Shown here in pieces: positions 33,587 through 42,277 of a stretch of DNA of 64,000 bases (position 1 is its first letter; each line of letters starts with the position of its first letter). Under the pieces are notes generated by a model that did not search any database, had not been told where the DNA came from, and worked only from the letters and a program-made list of their open reading frames with translations. The translations under genes and the position numbers were made by a program. Origin of the DNA: CALHVX01 sp964640725 (GTDB taxonomy: Bacteria; Pseudomonadota; Gammaproteobacteria; Pseudomonadales; Azotimanducaceae); the NCBI GenBank assembly GCA_964640725.1, contig CAZXIJ010000006.1, positions 62,001-126,000 on the forward strand, in the 5' to 3' direction.

Positions 33587-33612
33587 GCGCCGCGAATGAC
33601 CTGGAGCGACCC

Positions 33613-35025
33613 ATGGCGCAGACCCTTTACGACAAGATCTGGCAGGACCACTACGTGGGCGACCGGGAGGACGGCCAGTCGCTGATTTACATCGATCGGC
33701 AGCTGCTGCACGAGGTCACCTCTCCCCAGGCCTTCGAAGGCCTGGCGCTCGCCAAGCGGTTGCCCTGGCGGCTCGCCGCCAATCTCGCGACGCCCGATCA
33801 CAACGTGCCCACGGAAAACCGCGCTGCCGGGATCCAGGGCATCGAAGATCCCATTGCCCGGGAACAGGTCGAAACCCTCGACCGAAACTGCACGGACTAC
33901 GGGATCCGGCAGATCGGCATGACCGATGTGCGCCAGGGCATCGTGCACGTCATGGGCCCGGAGCAGGGCGCCACGCTGCCCGGCATGACCATCGTCTGCG
34001 GCGACTCTCACACGTCAACGCACGGCGCCTTCGCGGCGCTGGCGCAGGGCATTGGCACCTCCGAAGTCGAGCACGTGCTGGCCACGCAGTGCCTGCCGCA
34101 GAGCAAGGCGCGCAATTTCGAGGTGCGCGTTGATGGCCAGCTGGGCGCTGGCGTCAGTGGCAAGGACCTGGTGCTGGCTGTGATCGGCCGCACAGGCACC
34201 GCCGGGGCGACCGGTCACACCATCGAGTATCGGGGCAGCGCGATCGAGGCGCTGACCATGGAAGGACGGATGACCGTCTGCAACATGTCGATAGAGGCGG
34301 GCGCCCGGGCGGGCTTGATTGCTGTGGACGATCGTACGCTGGAGTATGTGACCGGACGGCCGATGGCGCCCACCGGTGCCCTGCTGGACGAGGCGGTCGC
34401 ATACTGGCGCACCCTGGTGAGCGATCCGGACGCGGCTTTCGATACGCAGCTGACGCTCGATGCCGCCCAGATTGCCCCGCAGGTCAGCTGGGGCACCTCT
34501 CCGGAAATGGTCTGCGGAATCGATGAGCATACCCCGGTGCTGGCGCAGGTCGACGACCCGGTCGCGGCCGAAAGCTATCGGCTGGCGCTGGCCTATATGG
34601 GGCTGGCAGAAGGCCAGCCGGTGACGGATATCAAGCTGGATCGGGTCTTTATCGGTTCCTGCACCAACGCTCGAATCGAAGACCTCCGGGCCGCTGCGGC
34701 GGTGGTAAAAGGGCGCAAGAAGGCCAGCTCCGTCAAACAGGTCCTGATCGTGCCCGGCTCCGGGCTGGTCAAGGCACAGGCCGAGCAGGAAGGGTTGGCG
34801 CAAATTTTTGTTGACGCCGGCTTCGAGTGGCGGGCTGCCGGTTGCTCGATGTGCCTGGCGATGAATCCTGACCGGCTCGAGAGCGGCGAGCACTGCGCCT
34901 CGACTTCGAATCGCAATTTTGAAGGCCGGCAGGGCCACGGAGGCCGCACCCACCTGGTGAGTCCGGCCATGGCGGCGGCAGCGGCGGTTGCCGGACACTT
35001 TGTTGATGTGAGGGATTGGGTATGA
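33613..35025 (+). CDS. leuC: 3-isopropylmalate dehydratase large subunit
   Basis: The 470-residue aconitase-family subunit isomerises 2- to 3-isopropylmalate in leucine synthesis. DHNVPT, GDSHTSTHGAFAALAQGIGTSEVEHVLATQ, FIGSCTNARIEDLR and AAGCSMCLAMNPD are present; the last two carry the three Cys that bind the [4Fe-4S] cluster. GGRTHLVSPAMAAAAAVAGHFVDVR closes the protein. Its stop overlaps leuD as ATGA. Confidence 0.97.
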   Translation: MAQTLYDKIWQDHYVGDREDGQSLIYIDRQLLHEVTSPQAFEGLALAKRLPWRLAANLATPDHNVPTENRAAGIQGIEDPIAREQVETLDRNCTDYGIRQIGMTDVRQGIVHVMGPEQGATLPGMTIVCGDSHTSTHGAFAALAQGIGTSEVEHVLATQCLPQSKARNFEVRVDGQLGAGVSGKDLVLAVIGRTGTAGATGHTIEYRGSAIEALTMEGRMTVCNMSIEAGARAGLIAVDDRTLEYVTGRPMAPTGALLDEAVAYWRTLVSDPDAAFDTQLTLDAAQIAPQVSWGTSPEMVCGIDEHTPVLAQVDDPVAAESYRLALAYMGLAEGQPVTDIKLDRVFIGSCTNARIEDLRAAAAVVKGRKKASSVKQVLIVPGSGLVKAQAEQEGLAQIFVDAGFEWRAAGCSMCLAMNPDRLESGEHCASTSNRNFEGRQGHGGRTHLVSPAMAAAAAVAGHFVDVRDWV

Positions 35026-35678
35026 AGGCAGTCAGCAAAATCGAAGGCCAGGCGGCACCGCTGGATCGGGCCAATGTCGACACCGACCAGATCATTCCAA
35101 AGCAGTTTCTCAAGTCGATCCGACGTACCGGGTTTGGCGACTATCTGTTTGACGGCTGGCGTTTTCAGGACGAAGGCCAGCTGGGCATGACGCCGAACGA
35201 ACGCGCCCTGAACCGCGACTTCGTGCTCAACCAGCCCCAGTATCAGGGCGCGAGCATTTTGCTGGCGCGGGACAACTTCGGCTGCGGTTCCAGCCGTGAG
35301 CATGCCGTCTGGGCGCTGCTCGAGTTTGGCTTTGACTGCGTCATAGCGCCGAGCTTCGCCGATATCTTTCACAACAACTGTTTCAAGAACGGGCTGCTGC
35401 CGGTGGTGCTGCCCGAGGCCCAGGTCGCGGCGCTCTTCGAGCAGGTCCAGGCGGATCCAGACACCCGCATCGATGTCGACCTGCAGGCGCAAACCGTGAG
35501 CGTGATCGGCGGCGCAAGCTATGGCTTCGAAATCGATCCGCAGCGCAAGCAGAAGCTGCTCCGTGGCCTTGACGATGTCCAGCTCACCCTGCAGGACGCC
35601 CAGCAGATTCGGGACTTCGAAGCGGGCTACGCCAAGCGCCGGCCGTGGCTCTATGCCGAGGGAGGCAACGCATCATGA
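35022..35678 (+). CDS. leuD: 3-isopropylmalate dehydratase small subunit
   Basis: The 218-residue swivelling domain partners LeuC. LDRANVDTDQIIPKQFLKSI and DNFGCGSSREHAVWALLEFGF are the family signatures and carry substrate-binding residues. The overlap with leuC on one side and leuB on the other (both ATGA) couples translation of the three enzymes. Confidence 0.97.
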   Translation: MKAVSKIEGQAAPLDRANVDTDQIIPKQFLKSIRRTGFGDYLFDGWRFQDEGQLGMTPNERALNRDFVLNQPQYQGASILLARDNFGCGSSREHAVWALLEFGFDCVIAPSFADIFHNNCFKNGLLPVVLPEAQVAALFEQVQADPDTRIDVDLQAQTVSVIGGASYGFEIDPQRKQKLLRGLDDVQLTLQDAQQIRDFEAGYAKRRPWLYAEGGNAS

Positions 35679-36766
35679 GCAGCAAGCAGATTCTGGTCCT
35701 TCCCGGGGACGGCATTGGCCCGGAGGTGGTCGAGCCGGCCTGGCAGGTGCTCACCCGTGCCTGCGAGCATCACGGCGTTGCCCTGGATCGGGTCGATGGC
35801 CTGGTCGGCGGGGCATCAATCGATGCCGCGAGCGAGCCCCTGACCGACGCCGTGCTGGCGCAGGCAAAGGCGGCCGATGCGGTCCTGCTTGGCGCCGTTG
35901 GCGGGCCAAAGTGGGACGAGCTGCCCACCGCGCAGCGTCCCGAGCGCGGCCTTTTGAAGCTGCGCAGCGGCCTCGACCTGTTTGCCAATTTGCGCCCGGC
36001 GTTGCTGGCCGATGCGCTGAAGTCTGCGTCCTCCCTCAAGGCGGAGCTGGTGGCCGACCTCGACATTCTGATCGTGCGGGAACTGACCGGCGGCATCTAC
36101 TTTGGGGAGCCCCGGGGGGTCGAAGAGCGGAACGGCGAGCGGGTCGGCTTCAACACCTATATCTACAGTGAGCGAGAGATCGAACGCATTGCCCGGGTCG
36201 CCTTCGAGCTGGCGCAAAAGCGCGGCAAGCGCCTGTGCAGTGTCGACAAGGCCAACGTGCTCGAAGCCACCGCGCTCTGGCGCGAAGTCGTCAGCGATCT
36301 GGCGGCGTCCTATCCCGATGTGGAACTGAGCCACATGTACGTCGACAACGCGGCCATGCAGCTGGTTCGGGCCCCCAAGCAGTTCGACGTGATTGTGACC
36401 GGCAACATGTTCGGCGACATTCTGTCTGATGTGGCTGCCATGCTGACCGGTTCCCTGGGCATGCTGCCCTCGGCGAGCCTGAACCAGTCCGCGCAGGGCA
36501 TGTACGAGCCCGTGCACGGTACGGCGCCAGACATCGCCGGCCAGAACAAGGCCAACCCCCTCGCAACCATCCTCTCGGTGGGCATGATGTGCCGCTACAG
36601 CCTGGGGCTGCCGGCCGCCGCGGACGCGATCGAGCAGGCAGTGAATCAAACCCTGGCAGCGGGCTTGCGAACGCCCGATATCGCAGAACCGGGCGATGAG
36701 CCGATCAGTACCGATGCCATGACCGAAGCGGTACTGGCGGCCCTGGAACAGGAGCTGGGTCGATGA
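35675..36766 (+). CDS. leuB: 3-isopropylmalate dehydrogenase
   Basis: The 363-residue NAD-dependent enzyme oxidatively decarboxylates 3-isopropylmalate. VLPGDGIGPEVVEPA, ELTGGIYFGEPRG and DNAAMQLVRAPKQFDVIVTGNMFGDILSD (metal and substrate site) are typical; PVHGTAPDIAGQNKANPLATILS lies in the NAD region. ATG 35675 overlaps the leuD stop, and its own stop overlaps asd. Confidence 0.97.
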   Translation: MSSKQILVLPGDGIGPEVVEPAWQVLTRACEHHGVALDRVDGLVGGASIDAASEPLTDAVLAQAKAADAVLLGAVGGPKWDELPTAQRPERGLLKLRSGLDLFANLRPALLADALKSASSLKAELVADLDILIVRELTGGIYFGEPRGVEERNGERVGFNTYIYSEREIERIARVAFELAQKRGKRLCSVDKANVLEATALWREVVSDLAASYPDVELSHMYVDNAAMQLVRAPKQFDVIVTGNMFGDILSDVAAMLTGSLGMLPSASLNQSAQGMYEPVHGTAPDIAGQNKANPLATILSVGMMCRYSLGLPAAADAIEQAVNQTLAAGLRTPDIAEPGDEPISTDAMTEAVLAALEQELGR

Positions 36767-37788
36767 GTGACGGATACCGGGTTGCCATCGCCGGCGCCAC
36801 CGGCGCGGTCGGCGAGGCCATGCGCGAGATTCTGGAGCAACGGGACTTTCCCGTGGCCGAGCTGGCGCTGCTGGCCAGCGAGCGCAGTGAGGGCAAACGA
36901 CTGCCGTTTCGCGGCCGCAACATCACCGTGCAGCGCCTGGACCAGTTCGACTTCAGCCAGACGGACATCGGCCTGTTCTCGGCCGGCGGCAGCCTGTCTG
37001 CCGAGTTCGCGCCCCGGGCTGCAGCTGCTGGTTGCGTGGTGATCGACAACACCTCGGAGTTCCGCTACGACGATGACGTGCCGCTTATCGTGCCGGAGGT
37101 CAACGCCCACCGTCTGCGGGAGTTTCGGGCGCGCAACATCATTGCCAACCCCAACTGCTCGACGATTCAGCTGATGCTGGCCCTCAAGCCTATTCACGAT
37201 CAGGTCGCTATTCGACGCATCAATGTGGCGACCTACCAGGCTGTCTCTGGCGCGGGCACCAGCGGGGTTGAGGAGTTGGCGGCGCAAACGGCGGCGCTGC
37301 TGAACATGAAGGAAGTGCGGGTGGATGCGCTGCCGCGTCAGATCGCCTTCAACGCGGTGCCGCAGATCGACCGTTTCCAGGACAACGGCTATACCCGGGA
37401 AGAAATGAAGATGGTGTGGGAGACCCGCAAAATCCTCGAAGTGCCCGATATGCCGGTCAATCCAACCTGCGTTCGCATCCCGGTGTTCTACGGGCATTCA
37501 GAGGCGGTGCATCTGGAGCTTGAGACACCGGTCACAGCGGCACAGGCGTGTATCTGGCTCCGTGAGGCCCCGGGCGTCGAGCTGATGGCGGACGCCGAGG
37601 ACTACCCGACCGCTGTGGAGCATGCGGCCAAGGCGGACCCGGTGTTCGTCGGGCGCGTCCGGCAAGATATTTCACATCAGTCCGGTCTCAACCTCTGGGT
37701 GGTTGCTGACAATGTCCGTAAGGGCGCGGCGCTGAACAGTGTGCAGATCGCCGAAGCGCTGGTCGCCCAGGGGCTGCTTGACGGCTGA
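36763..37788 (+). CDS. asd: Aspartate-semialdehyde dehydrogenase
   Basis: The 341-residue enzyme reduces aspartyl phosphate to the semialdehyde for lysine, threonine and methionine synthesis. AIAGATGAVGEAM binds NADP, Cys132 in NPNCSTIQ is the catalytic nucleophile, and RIPVFYGHSE holds the catalytic His. The sequence is of the shorter (Gram-positive-like/USG-1) subtype seen next to leuB and fimV in Pseudomonas. It overlaps leuB by ATGA and ends the leu operon. Confidence 0.94.
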   Translation: MSDGYRVAIAGATGAVGEAMREILEQRDFPVAELALLASERSEGKRLPFRGRNITVQRLDQFDFSQTDIGLFSAGGSLSAEFAPRAAAAGCVVIDNTSEFRYDDDVPLIVPEVNAHRLREFRARNIIANPNCSTIQLMLALKPIHDQVAIRRINVATYQAVSGAGTSGVEELAAQTAALLNMKEVRVDALPRQIAFNAVPQIDRFQDNGYTREEMKMVWETRKILEVPDMPVNPTCVRIPVFYGHSEAVHLELETPVTAAQACIWLREAPGVELMADAEDYPTAVEHAAKADPVFVGRVRQDISHQSGLNLWVVADNVRKGAALNSVQIAEALVAQGLLDG

Positions 37789-37837
37789 ATCCATGGCCGC
37801 TGTAGGCGCCTGACCTGTCCAAGGCCCGAATTACTGC

Positions 37838-37868
37838 CATAATTGGTACTTACTGCAAGCTTTGCAGT
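37838..37868 (+). promoter_or_regulatory. Candidate fimV promoter element and palindrome
   Basis: CATAAT (37838-37843) is a good -10 with a poor -35 (TGTCCA, 16-base spacer). Immediately downstream, at about +1 to +18, ACTGCAA and TTGCAGT form a palindrome with a 3-base centre (37852-37868). It could be a repressor site or a 5' hairpin in a leader of about 150 nt. Confidence 0.4.
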
Positions 37869-38002
37869 CCGCGCCTGGTTTACCGTTAGCGTTCATGGTG
37901 CGTCGGCAATCGGCGCCTGCTGCGAAAGCAGCGGAACTGCAGCAGGAACAGGGCAGCGAAAGACAGATGCAAAGGGACCAGCGTCGAACAAGGGGAATCT
38001 CT

Positions 38003-40672
38003 ATGACGACATCACGGCGCGCAAGGCCGCGTTTGCGCACGGCGTTGCGACTGTGCGGCTTGCTGGTATTTGCCGGCTTGAGCCAGAGCAGCTGGGCCCT
38101 TGGGCTCGGTGCGCTGGACCTGCAATCCGCTCTGAACGAACGTTTCGACGGGAAAATCGAGCTATTCGATACGGCAGGGTTGGAAGGTGCGGAGATTCGG
38201 GTCTCGCTCGCGAGTGCCGAGGACTTCGAGCGCGTCGGCGTTGAGCGCTTCTTCTTCCTGACGACTCTCAAATTCGAAGTGGAGTCTGCGGGTGGCCGGC
38301 CGGTGATTCGGGCCAGCAGCACGCAGCCGATCTCCGAGCCCTACCTGAACTTCCTGGTCGAAGTCCTGTGGCCCAGCGGCCGACTCCTCAAGGAGTTCAC
38401 CGTGCTGCTCGACCCACCGACCTTCACCCAGGCCGCGGCGCCGGAAGTCGTGGCGCCCGCGCGCGAAAGCGTTGCCGGACCGGCTTCAGGCACGATCGAT
38501 CGTGGCCAGGTCAACCTGCCGGCGCCGCGCCAGGCCGCCCGCGCGGGCAACCGTGCGCCCAGTGCCCGCACCAGCGGTGACGGCACCTACGGCACAACCA
38601 CGCGCAACGATACGCTCTGGCAGATCGCTTCAGAGACGCTGCCCGCCACCGATGTGAGCGTCGAGCAGAACATGCTGGCGATCAAGCGCAAAAACCCCGA
38701 AGCCTTCATCAACGACAACGTCAACCTGCTGAAAGCCGGTTACGTGCTACGCACGCCGACCGCGGCCGAAGCCCGGGCGCTGGACGTTGCCGACGCAGCG
38801 CAGCGGGTCGTTCGTGAGAACAAAGCCTGGCGCACAGGCCGGGCGCTGCCGGAAACGCAGCTCGCCGGGGATGCGACCCAGCCGGAGCTCAAGGCCCAGG
38901 TCGATGCGACCCAGCCTGCAGCTTCGGTGAAGCAAACAGCGACCGGTTCCGATGGCCAGCTGCGCATCGTGGCCGAGGCCGGCGACAGCGCGCAGGGCGG
39001 CGTGGATCCCGGTGCCAACGGCGACGCCGCGTCAGCGGAAGAGGTCGATCGGCTCTCCCGGGAACTCGAGGCCATGACGCTCGAGCGGGATCGCGAGCGT
39101 GAACTGCTTGGCGACCAGCTTTCGGTCAAGGACCGCCAGCTGGAAGTGAAGGACCAGGAACTCGCGGAACTGCAGAAGCAGATCAACGAAATGCGCGAGA
39201 CGATGAAGGAACTGTCTGCTCAGCGAGCGCAAAACCAAAGCGTCTCCAGTCGTGCAGCCGATGCAGCATGGTGGCAATCGCCGCTGGTGCTCGGTGGCGC
39301 CGCAGGTGCTTTGGTGTTGCTCTCCGTGATCGGGCTGATCATGGGCCGCCGGCGCCGGGCTCAGGCCGAAGCGGACTTCTACGACGCGCAGACCGAGGCC
39401 GAGCTGGCTGTGGCTGCCCGGGCCGAGCCGTCTCTGAACGAGTCCTTTGACGACGAGACTGCGTCGTTGCCGGAAGCGGCGGAAACAGCGGTCGCTAAGC
39501 TGGAAGACGATCTGGCGGACAGCGAATGGGACATTGCGGCAGACAGCACAGACGAGTCCGGCGCCGATGACTTCGGCATGGACGACGTTGAGGCTGAAGA
39601 AGGCAACCCCTTCGCTGGCTTCGATGACGACTCGGATGCCGGCAGTGCTGACGGCGACCACGAAGGCGGTCAGATCGGCGATGTGATCGGCGAATCAGAG
39701 ATCTACATCGCCTACGGCCGCTACCCCCAGGCAGTGAACCTGTTGACTGGCGCATTGTCCGCGGATCCGGATCGGCACGACGTGCGCTGCAAGCTGCTTG
39801 AGCTGTACGCAGAGACGAACGATCAGGAAGCCTTCGACAGCGAGTACGCGGAGCTGTCGACGCGCTGCGATGATGCAGAACTCATTGCCGCGGCGGACGA
39901 GCTGCGCGGTCGCCTCGAGCTGGACGAAGCCGTTGCCCTGGATGAGCTCGAGCCCGAGCCTTCGAGCGAGGTGGACGATGCCAGCGAAGCGCTGGACGGA
40001 TTGTCGCTGGACGGTGACGGCCAGGACGCAGAAACCGTTGAGTCCGACGCGTTTGAAGATGCCGTGCCAGAGGCCAGCGAAGCAGCCGAGAGCATCGATG
40101 CGCTCGGCGAGATCGGTCTGTCAGAGGGCGCGGACGAGTTCGAGCTGGAGCTGGACGGGCTGGATTCCACGGCGCAGCCTGTAGAGGACGCCGCCATCGA
40201 TCTGGACCTCGATCTGGATATCGACGACCAGCCGTTCACGGCCAACGATCCGGCGTCGGCCACAAACGGCGAAACCGGTGCCGGAGACGAGCTCGGTGGC
40301 GATCTCGGCATGGATTTCGATCCGGACCGGGACGTGGCGACCGGTACCTTCGAAACTGCAGAAGCCCCTGTGCAGGTTGCTGACCAGGCGTCGTCCCAGG
40401 CCGAGACTCCGGCCGCAGCCGCGCTGGAAGACGACCTTGATCTTGACGCGCTGCTGGCGGACGACGGTGATACCAGCGCCGGCGACTTCGACGTCGACGA
40501 CGAGTTCGATTTTGCAGACCCGGAAGACGGCACATCTACCAAGCTCGATCTGGCGAAAGCCTACATCGACATGGGGGACGAAGACGGTGCCCGGGATATC
40601 CTCAATGAAGTTCTGACAGAAGGCAGCGAAGCTCAGCAGCGTCAGGCGCAAGAGCTGCTCGAGACCATCTAG
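38003..40672 (+). CDS. fimV: FimV/HubP-type polar landmark protein
   Basis: The 889-residue protein has a signal peptide and the FimV N-terminal domain (LGALDLQSALNERFDGKIEL, EPYLNFLVEVLWPSGRLLKEFTVLLDPP), then a LysM-like peptidoglycan-binding module near 190-255 (NDTLWQIASE...LLKAGYVL). A coiled coil at about 350-405 and one transmembrane helix near 429-449 (LVLGGAAGALVLLSVIGLIMG) followed by RRRR come next. A very acidic cytoplasmic region follows, with a TPR-like part near 555-630 and the conserved C-terminal motif KLDLAKAYIDMGDEDGARDIL. FimV proteins organise the cell pole, type IV pili and cyclic-AMP signalling. AGGGGA precedes the ATG at 38003. Located between asd and truA as in Pseudomonas. 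Confidence 0.94.
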   Translation: MTTSRRARPRLRTALRLCGLLVFAGLSQSSWALGLGALDLQSALNERFDGKIELFDTAGLEGAEIRVSLASAEDFERVGVERFFFLTTLKFEVESAGGRPVIRASSTQPISEPYLNFLVEVLWPSGRLLKEFTVLLDPPTFTQAAAPEVVAPARESVAGPASGTIDRGQVNLPAPRQAARAGNRAPSARTSGDGTYGTTTRNDTLWQIASETLPATDVSVEQNMLAIKRKNPEAFINDNVNLLKAGYVLRTPTAAEARALDVADAAQRVVRENKAWRTGRALPETQLAGDATQPELKAQVDATQPAASVKQTATGSDGQLRIVAEAGDSAQGGVDPGANGDAASAEEVDRLSRELEAMTLERDRERELLGDQLSVKDRQLEVKDQELAELQKQINEMRETMKELSAQRAQNQSVSSRAADAAWWQSPLVLGGAAGALVLLSVIGLIMGRRRRAQAEADFYDAQTEAELAVAARAEPSLNESFDDETASLPEAAETAVAKLEDDLADSEWDIAADSTDESGADDFGMDDVEAEEGNPFAGFDDDSDAGSADGDHEGGQIGDVIGESEIYIAYGRYPQAVNLLTGALSADPDRHDVRCKLLELYAETNDQEAFDSEYAELSTRCDDAELIAAADELRGRLELDEAVALDELEPEPSSEVDDASEALDGLSLDGDGQDAETVESDAFEDAVPEASEAAESIDALGEIGLSEGADEFELELDGLDSTAQPVEDAAIDLDLDLDIDDQPFTANDPASATNGETGAGDELGGDLGMDFDPDRDVATGTFETAEAPVQVADQASSQAETPAAAALEDDLDLDALLADDGDTSAGDFDVDDEFDFADPEDGTSTKLDLAKAYIDMGDEDGARDILNEVLTEGSEAQQRQAQELLETI

Positions 40673-40677
40673 CGGCG

Positions 40678-41487
40678 ATGCCGCGGATTGCCCTCGGCGT
40701 CGCCTACGACGGCAGCGCGTTTCACGGCTGGCAACGACAGGCCAGCGTGCCGACGGCGCAGGGCGCGCTTGAGAGCGCCCTGAGCCAGGTTGCTGCCCTG
40801 CCGATCACAACCCACGCTGCCGGTCGCACCGATGCGGGCGTGCACGCCACCGCTCAGGTGGTGCACTTTGATTGCGACGCCGAGCGGCCATTGCGCGCCT
40901 GGACCCTGGGCGTCAACGCCTTGCTGCCTCCGACGGTGCAGGTCCGCTGGGCCCGGGTCGTGGACACAAGCTTTCACGCCCGTTTCGGGGCTCTGAACCG
41001 GCGCTACCAGTATTTGTTTGCCGATCAGCCCGTGGCCCGGCCCTTGCTCTATCGCCAGTGCTGGATGACCAGCCCGCTCGCCGCGGATCGCATGCACGAA
41101 GCCGGTCAGGCGCTGCTCGGCGAGCAGGATTTTTCTGCCTTTCGGGCGGCCGGCTGCCAGTCCAGCACTCCGTGGCGGTGCGTGCACCGGCTGACCGTCT
41201 CCCGGCACGGCCCCTTGATAGTGCTGGACGTGACCGCCAATGCGTTCCTGCTGCATATGGTTCGGAACATGGCCCGGGCGCTGCATGATGTTGGCAGCGG
41301 CCGGCTGGACCGGGCAGCGCTGGTGCAACTGCTGGCTGGCCGCGATCGCACGGTACTGGGCGCCACCGCGCCGCCCCAGGGGCTGTATCTGGTGCAGGTT
41401 GGCTACCCTGGCCCAGCGGCTGCTGCGTTTCCCGCCGGCGAGCCCGCGCCGCTGCTCACCCCCATGGGCACCTTGACGGAATTTTAG
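40678..41487 (+). CDS. truA: tRNA pseudouridine(38-40) synthase
   Basis: The 269-residue enzyme isomerises uridines 38-40 of the anticodon arm. GVAYDGSAFHGWQRQ starts the fold and GRTDAGVHA carries the catalytic Asp52. FSAFRAAGCQS and FLLHMVRNMARALHDVGSG complete the signature. It begins five bases after the fimV stop, matching the conserved fimV-truA-trpF order. Confidence 0.96.
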   Translation: MPRIALGVAYDGSAFHGWQRQASVPTAQGALESALSQVAALPITTHAAGRTDAGVHATAQVVHFDCDAERPLRAWTLGVNALLPPTVQVRWARVVDTSFHARFGALNRRYQYLFADQPVARPLLYRQCWMTSPLAADRMHEAGQALLGEQDFSAFRAAGCQSSTPWRCVHRLTVSRHGPLIVLDVTANAFLLHMVRNMARALHDVGSGRLDRAALVQLLAGRDRTVLGATAPPQGLYLVQVGYPGPAAAAFPAGEPAPLLTPMGTLTEF

Positions 41488-41583
41488 CGGTGCCGTCTGC
41501 CGCGGCGCCGTATACCCCCGTAGCCGCGTCACCGTGCCGGGGCTAAACTCGCGCCCTTTGCTGGAATGCGGGACGGGCTCGCG

Positions 41584-42246
41584 GTGACCACCGGTATCAA
41601 AATTTGCGGTCTGGACAGCGTCGCGAACGCACAGGCGGCTCTGGACGCCGGTGTTCAGGCGTTGGGCCTGAACTTTGTGCCGGGCAGCCCGCGGGAGCTG
41701 GCGCTGAACCGTGCGGCAGAGATTGCGACCATGGCGACCGGGCGCGCACCGCTGGTAGGCCTGTTCGCGAACGCGTCGGACGCGTTGATTGGCACCGTGC
41801 TGGAGGCCGTGCGGCTGGATTGGCTGCAGTTTCATGGCGACGAGCCGCATGCTGCCTGCGATCGCTGGGACCTGCCGTATCTCAAAGCACTTCCGGCCAG
41901 TAGCGGTGTTGTTGCTGCGGCTCGAAACTTTCCGAATGCTCGCGGCTGGCTCGTTGACGCGGTCTCTAAGGAAGGCTTTGGCGGCACCGGCGAACGGTTC
42001 GACTGGTCCTTGTGGCCCGACGCGGCGGCCCGAAAACGCGCGGCGGGCGCTGGCGGCCAGTGGTTTCTGGCTGGGGGGCTGACACCGGAGAACGTCGGCG
42101 CGGCGATCGTCGAGCTGCGGCCCGACTGGGTGGATGTGAGCAGCGGCGCCGAGGGTCGGGTGCGCGGCCGCAAGGACCCGGCACGAATCCGCGCGTTCGT
42201 TGCGGCAGTTCGACAGGCTGACGAAGAATTGGCACAGAGCCGGTAA
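41584..42246 (+). CDS. trpF: Phosphoribosylanthranilate isomerase
   Basis: The (beta/alpha)8-barrel enzyme performs the Amadori rearrangement in tryptophan synthesis. KICGL holds the catalytic Cys, ALGLNFVPGSPR and LQFHGDE line the barrel, LVDAVSKEGFGGTG carries the catalytic Asp and phosphate loop, and LAGGLTPENV closes the phosphate site. I prefer GTG 41584 (220 residues), with GGGACGGG upstream; the ATG at 41566 has almost no room for a ribosome site. It lies 31 bp before trpB. Confidence 0.94.
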   Translation: MTTGIKICGLDSVANAQAALDAGVQALGLNFVPGSPRELALNRAAEIATMATGRAPLVGLFANASDALIGTVLEAVRLDWLQFHGDEPHAACDRWDLPYLKALPASSGVVAAARNFPNARGWLVDAVSKEGFGGTGERFDWSLWPDAAARKRAAGAGGQWFLAGGLTPENVGAAIVELRPDWVDVSSGAEGRVRGRKDPARIRAFVAAVRQADEELAQSR

Positions 42247-42277
42247 GATAGCGCGCTTCAGTCACCCGGACACCGTC

